Source: Acephala macrosclerotiorum (taxonomy: Eukaryota; Ascomycota; Leotiomycetes; Helotiales; Mollisiaceae). From it: 64,000 bases of DNA. A program made the position numbers and the translations under genes. Shown here piece by piece: positions 58,812 to 64,000 of this stretch (within the stretch, counting starts at the first letter, position 1; each line of letters starts with the position of its first letter). The notes beneath the pieces are model-generated. The model had not been told where the DNA came from. It saw only the letters and a program-made list of their open reading frames with translations, and ran no database searches. Where the stretch lies: positions 124,001 to 188,000 of the forward strand of contig MU119281.1 of the NCBI GenBank assembly GCA_014904845.1, read 5' to 3'.

Positions 58812-59260
58812 GAGGTTTCGGAATGTGAACTAGAAGTCTCGACTCGTTACTCTTTATTCGCAAGAGTGGGCCGAAGAAGTACAACATATGAAATTAGGCA
58901 TTTGAGTTCGACAGATGTGAGGTATATTGGAAAGGTAGATCTCCTGACTTTTAGCTGATGTCCCACCAATAGTATTCGTCTAAAATCCCGAGGGTTTTCT
59001 ATGAAATGACAGGTGATTTGACATAAAATTAGGTGCTTTACGGGAGGTTCGATCGGATGACAGTAAGCCGGATGAACGTACAGCCCCATTGTGAGATCAA
59101 TCGAGCATTCTATTGGGCGTGATTTAATAAGGTGATTAGTGTTTCTATCATACCAGCGGGGTACCCCGATCACCCTATTATTGACAATGCTACTATTGGT
59201 CTCAAAAATCAAACGCATTATTTATTTAGTTATAAATTGAAAAGAGTACTTAATTTACAA
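58812..59260. other. Intergenic, no supported gene
   Basis: About 450 bp upstream of the hydrolase gene. No supported ORF or element was seen before the AT-rich insertion. Confidence 0.4.
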
Positions 59261-59632
59261 TTGCATTTTTACCCATTTGCAAATACCCGTTTTTAATAAT
59301 TTTTTTGAAACAATTATTATTAATATATTAAATATAAAATATAAAAATTACGTAAAAATTGAAAAAAAAAAAAAATTAATTTAATAAAACTTTTAAAATT
59401 TTATATAATAAAAAATAAATAAACGATTTAATAAATTATAATAATTATTATATTAAATAAATATTAGAAATTAATATTTTTTTTTATTAATAAAAAATAA
59501 TTATTAAATATTTTATTTAATAAATTAAATAAATATAAATAATTTGATAATCGTTAAAACTCGAACGTAATAATTAATAATAAATTAATTAATTTATATA
59601 AATAAAATGGGCAAAAGAATATTTAATTGTTT
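59258..59632. mobile_element. MITE-like AT-rich insertion with imperfect terminal inverted repeats
   Basis: The left end reads ACAATTGCATTTTTACCCATTT (about 59258-59279). The right end, reverse complemented, reads ACAATTAAATATTCTTTTGCCCATTTT (from about 59632). The shared parts are ACAATT and TTTT(A/G)CCCATTT. The roughly 330 bp between them is almost pure A/T and non-coding. This fits a short non-autonomous element altered by RIP-like mutation. I could not define an exact target duplication. Confidence 0.4.
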
Positions 59633-59967
59633 ATAAAAAGTAAAAAGTTTTTTATATACTAGAAAACATGTAACCAGCACTACTTTTGAAACTAGTTAAT
59701 ACAAAGAAGAATTTTAAAAAGGCAGCGAGTAGCCCTGCTACAACAGCCATATCGCCAGTCAGTTCAACGTCCTCGACAGAGCCGATATCAATTCCATCAC
59801 CCAGTCCAGTCTGTTACTACCCGATCTACCTCCTCGACAACTCCGGCCATTGCGCCCCTCAATGCCAAGGTCTACTTCTTACTTCGGAGTCGTGAGGCTG
59901 TCCACACCTCTGGCGTAGGAGGATCTTGGTCAACCTCAAGATTAATCAAGCTCTCAGCCCGGAAATA

Positions 59968-60520
59968 TTATTCCTCGAACCGGAAATTAATGTCAGGGAA
60001 CTTCGTCTTCGGGAATTTAGCCTCCAAGTGTTTCATAGAATTGCGAATCGATCCGACGATACTGCGGACACTCAAAGGCAGATTGATATTTCCGGGTTTC
60101 CAATCGCCATCGAGCTCCTTGTTGTACTGAATTGGTCCATCGTTCGAAAACAAAAGCATATACTCCCCGACCAAAATCGACAATGTCTCTAGGCAGGGAA
60201 ACAAGGACAAGAAACTCGTCAAGTTATTTCCGGCGACCTCGCGATACAGCATCGAACTAATAGCGAGATACTTCAAGGTTGGTACAGTCCTCTATTCGGT
60301 ATGAACACGGTCGGCGGCTGCTCGGGACGCACGAGGTATTGGCCAAAATGTATCAATGTCCACAGAAACGGACACCTTGGCTCAACCCCCTGCGAGCGAG
60401 AAAGGATAGCTTATACAGAGGTTGCTTATGGCGGCGATTCTCGATCTCAGCCTTAGCGATCTCGTCCTCTGTCTCGATCTCAAGGTATTATCAACCAGCT
60501 CCTTCTCTCTTGTGCTTCGC
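59968..60520 (-). pseudogene. 2EXR-protein pseudogene
   Basis: Reading from 60520 downwards, [20 protein letters not shown] and KQPLYKLSFLARRG match YLETETDDKEAKSEIESRRR and KHPIYKLCFRDED of the intact gene at 56212-57198. The frame then shifts; SVSVDIDTFWPIPRA is in another frame and hits TAG. The last 102 codons (60276-59968) read LKYLAISSM, LFPCLETLSILVGEYML and FPKTKFPDINFRFEE, the family C terminus. One frameshift and at least one stop make it a pseudogene. Its N-terminal 2EXR core is missing or unrecognisable. Confidence 0.7.
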
Positions 60521-61011
60521 ATTCGGTTAGTAAGCTTGCCGCTCTTGCTCAGGCGCTAATCACCCTCGGCTCACCCTCGGCTCAGCCAGCTCACCCGGAC
60601 CCCCTGAGCCCTCCGAACACCTCCTCATGGGATACTGCTTTCCGGTTTCTTGGCTAATCACACTTAGTCTTACCCAGCGTTCTCTCATATCAAATTTGTC
60701 AGGTTTTGACACGACGCTCACAGAGCCCAAACAAGCTCCCAGGGGTTCCAAAGTGGACGCCTCCTAAATATGCCCAACGTTTTGTCTATGGTGTAAGGTA
60801 GCTCAGCATGGATGCCCCCACGGAGAGTACCGCTGTTCTCTCCTTCTCCTCCGACTTGTTTAGAAATAGGGACATGGAAAGCACGAAGCAAAAGGCATGC
60901 TGATGGCGAAATTTCGGTCGAGATAGTTTTTTAAAGCTCATGTAAACAAGGCCTCGAGTCTGCATTTTGGCTCCGTCAAATATTGAGGATGAATCCATGA
61001 AACGCCCAAAC
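60521..61011. other. Intergenic, no supported gene
   Basis: About 490 bp. A CTCGGCTCACCCTCGGCTCA short tandem repeat occurs near 60565-60585. No gene was seen. Confidence 0.4.
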
Positions 61012-63980
61012 TCATGTGGCTGATTGCACAGCGCTACTCTGTTCAATATTGGACTGAACACGAATAGGCAAGTCAGCCTTGGGAGGTTCTTCAAAGCCAG
61101 AAATTTCAGGAGTGGAATGAGCATAGCAACCGGGATCTTTCAACATGGGCTCATAGCGGAACTGTCGTTGAAGCTGTCTCGGCTCTTCGTAGATACTTCC
61201 TTGTTCTCGAGAACGCTTCTTTGGATTCCGTTCAATGGAGGCGAGCGGCTCCTCATCGAAAGATGAGTTGGATTTTGCTGGTCTTTGAGATTTCTGCTTG
61301 CTAGGCCAAGTATGCATGTCGTATACGCAGGGACCTTCATGATTCATATCGTCCGGACTCCAAGGAGAAGTCGGGAGCAAGTCCTCGTCATGAAGCGTAT
61401 AAGTATTGGCTTCACTGTATCGGAAGTCATTCCTTGATCGATTTCGATAACATATGGTAGGTCTCGTTGGGTAATCAGTGTGGCCGAAAATGACTGCTCC
61501 GGCTTCTTCTAACAACTCTGGAGACCTAAAGGCCTCGGGAACGACTTGGGACTCTTGGAGTATCTGTTGAATTCGGTTGCAAGTATATTCCTTCGATATA
61601 GTTGAACAGGGCTCGAAAAGATTTTTACCTCGGGACCATCGCAGATGTGTCGAAGTCAAGTGCTCTTTTGTGACACGTGACCCGGCCTCCTCGTAAAGAA
61701 TGTTGAGAATGGATATGCTGGCTGTGAGATAGTCCTTGTCTTTAGGCACATGTTGCCACTTCTGGCAGAGGCCTGATGCAGCCTCCAAGTCCGGTGTGAT
61801 AAGGTCCTCAAACCCACTTGCAAAAAACACAGTGGCGTTGAGATCTTGAACCAACTTTATCCATTCTCCATGACCATCTCGGAGAGCAGTCTCTTTCAGG
61901 CGTATTGGCGATCTCTCCTGAACCAAGTCCATGAACTCCCATCCTCTCAGAGTTGGTTCTAAAGTCTCGTGTACAGAATCTTCCTTCATTGTGCCTTTTA
62001 TCACGTTCCTGTCCGTTAAATTTTCCAGCAATGACCAAATACTGAGAACCATATCTCTGAATCGGTATTCACCTACACCGGGTGTAAGTTCATCGTTGTA
62101 GAGTAGGACTGAGGAGCTATGTAGCAGCATTCTTTCAGCGCCCTCTTGGACTGTTAAAGCAGGATCTGTAGGTGTGAGCTCTGCCGTCATTTTATTGATA
62201 GAAAACGGGTCACGATGATGTCTTGCTTGAGCAATATGTGCGATGACTGCCGACGACGGTACGAGCCAAGCTCTCTTATCTCGAGTGTCGTAAAGAACGA
62301 CCGGTGTTCTCGAAGCGTGCTTGATGATCCTTTGATACGGCCCGCTTCGTGAGATATGGAGCTTGCCATCCTTCTGCCCAAGCGAAAAATTGATGATTTT
62401 AGAGCCAAGATTATCTTGAGAAACAAAATACTCATCGCCTGTCCTGTGTGCTCTGACTGGTTCTTTAGTATCTGACCAGTCGAGAATTCGATAATCCGCA
62501 TCCGCAGTCCCTAGGTGGGAAGTTGTCTTACCCCACCATCCCAGAAATGCACGCTTCGTGTTGACTGCTTCATAATCCACAGTGTCCAATAAGGCTCGAC
62601 CTAGACATCGATCATCAACTTCCCAGTAAGGCAATCGAATGTCGTCCTCATTTCGGATATAGTGCCATTGAATGGAGGCATTGGTGCGGTGAAGCGGGAC
62701 GAAGATGCTAGAAAAGCCCTTGATCAAAATACCGCCATCGAACTCTACGGCTCGGCTGGCTCCTCCGAGCGCCGCCATCATACGAACCGGAATTTCCAGG
62801 CCCTTTTCGTCGTGGTAGCGATCGCTTATCGGGAAGCCACAAGCAATGACAGGATTGGAAAAAAGGGCGTGCCAACAACTCTCCTCTCCAGTATCTAAAG
62901 GTTCGTCCAAGTACTCCATGCTTGTGCGACCTGTTGCTCCATATACACACCACGTCATTAAACATCGTGACTGACTGATCTGACCAGAAGTCGAGGTACG
63001 AAGAGCACAGCCAAGCCAGGCAAGTTGTTGAGCAATGCTCACAATACCGTACTCTGACCCACTAACGAGGACCTCCTGTATGGCCGGATTGGGAGATTTC
63101 TGGAAACTGATATCCAATTTTTCGTTCATATAATCTGGAAGAGATCAGTTGAGGTGGCCAGTTGTGGCTTTCTCGCGAATTCAAATACATGAAAAGTTGG
63201 AGAGGAAGACGGGTACTGAATTTCCATGAATACTTGCGAGTTATCTAGAAACACCCTCAAAAGAGAAGGCTCAACAAGATCGCTGAGGATTTTAATGAGG
63301 GCGGAAGAAATGAATGAAAAGCGTACCTGTCGAGACATTGGAACTTCCAAAGTCTAATGATTGTTGCAAAGCATCCAAAAGCACAATGCTACCCCAGTGC
63401 CGCTGCAGGTAGTCTGCAACGGTTTCCGCTTGCGTATGCAACGCTGATCCTGTCAAAGTAATGACGGAACCAATGGGTATTTTGCGACCATCCTCGAATT
63501 GCTCCTTCATGAAAGTCTTCACGTTCCATTGAACATCAAAAGAAGCTTTGCATCTGCGGCTATTAGCGGAATGGGGTAAGTCTGGTGTTAGTGCTGTAAC
63601 GCCTTCCGGTATATGACTTCTGGGCTGTTCTGGGACAAATATGCACTCTTGTTGAAAGCGCTGGCAGCTTGAGCAACGACCCTCCGGATTTTGGTCAAAG
63701 CCAGAACAGCGGACCTGGGATAGTTAGTTACAAGGTGCTTCGCCTCAAAAAGTAGAATTGTGGTTTGAAAGCTGCGTATTGATTGCGCCACTTGGCACAA
63801 TAAGCTGGCGTTTTGCGTGGGTGTGTTTCATCTTACCTTACGTCTTCGGCAATATACGCACGCAATCGCTGTTGGTTGGCTCGGAGCGCCCCTCGCATAT
63901 CCCAGATGCTTCAGCATTACGTCGCGAATGCTCCCTAATCCGTCTACCAGAATTGATTCGCATACATGATACCCTGACAT
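61012..63980 (-). CDS. Zn(II)2Cys6-type protein fused to an uncharacterised fungal domain
   Basis: Exons 63980-63837, 63714-63327 and 63134-61012 (introns 122 and 192 bp) join in frame to 884 residues. The start at 63980 is provisional because the open frame may continue past the window edge. Cysteines 41, 44, 51, 62, 65 and 72 form C-x2-C-x6-C-x10-C-x2-C-x6-C with CRRRKVRC, the binuclear zinc cluster of fungal regulators; intron 1 splits it after CRRRK. The rest (IGSVITLTGSALHTQAETVA, YGIVSIAQQLAWLGCALRTS, CGFPI, GLEIPVRMMAALG, GGILIKGFSSIFVPL) belongs to a fungal family I know only as uncharacterised. NPKKRSREQ near the C terminus may be a nuclear signal. DNA binding is inferred from the cluster. 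Confidence 0.75.
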
Positions 63981-64000
63981 CGATGGCGGAACAGGCGGAG

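Noticed and set aside
60786..61124. A 112-codon ORF overlapping the end of the zinc-cluster gene
   Set aside because: It overlaps a well-supported coding exon in another frame and shows no family features.

Overview
The window looks like nuclear DNA of a filamentous ascomycete, most likely a leotiomycete (inference). The genes carry short GT-AG introns of about 46-60 bp with CTAAC/CTGAC-type branch sites. Fungal families are present: BET4, an AMA1/Mfr1-type APC/C activator, Rxt3, BTN1, HET, Zn2Cys6, 2EXR and DUF5648. Gene-rich DNA is broken by extremely AT-rich blocks of repeat-induced point mutation (RIP) type.

Layout. 1-4.1 kb: a RIP-degraded hAT transposon (490-4041) with terminal inverted repeats and a perfect 8-bp target duplication. 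4.1-8.9 kb: two membrane-protein genes, then a HET-domain gene with a frameshift and nonsense codons. That HET gene seems split by a roughly 2.7 kb AT-rich element (8977 to about 11.69 kb), because HET-like C-terminal sequence resumes at 11.7-12.03 kb. 12.5-20.8 kb: a RIP-degraded LTR-type element with two diverged direct repeats and a candidate TSD. A short signal-peptide ORF abuts its right flank. 21.6-24.7 kb: a secreted DUF5648 protein and a broken polytopic membrane protein. 25.5-30 kb: BET4 and, divergently, a six-exon AMA1-like WD40 protein with a GC-AG intron. 30.7-35.1 kb: a decayed and an intact 2EXR-type protein with gene remnants between them. 36.1-39.4 kb: a tandem array of promoter/tiny exon/intron/coding-exon modules. 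41.5-45 kb: an intact 2EXR gene with a SUMO-interaction-like N terminus and a proline-rich ORF abutting a 2EXR remnant. 46-55 kb: RXT3, divergent BTN1, and a large membrane protein. 56-60.5 kb: another 2EXR gene, an alpha/beta hydrolase, a MITE-like AT-rich insertion and a 2EXR pseudogene. 61-64 kb: a Zn2Cys6 protein fused to an uncharacterised fungal domain, running to the window edge.

The best candidate for an undescribed system is the 36.1-39.4 kb array. Five units keep a TATA box, 71-77 bp from TATA to splice donor, a 176-210 bp phase-0 intron, and a branch site plus acceptor, while the downstream coding exons are almost unalike. Non-coding parts look conserved and coding parts diversified. 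Two units carry single nonsense codons. A second theme is the 2EXR family: six loci in 30 kb, three intact and three decayed.

Exon models were built by hand from splice motifs and reading-frame continuity. None was tested against transcripts or databases.
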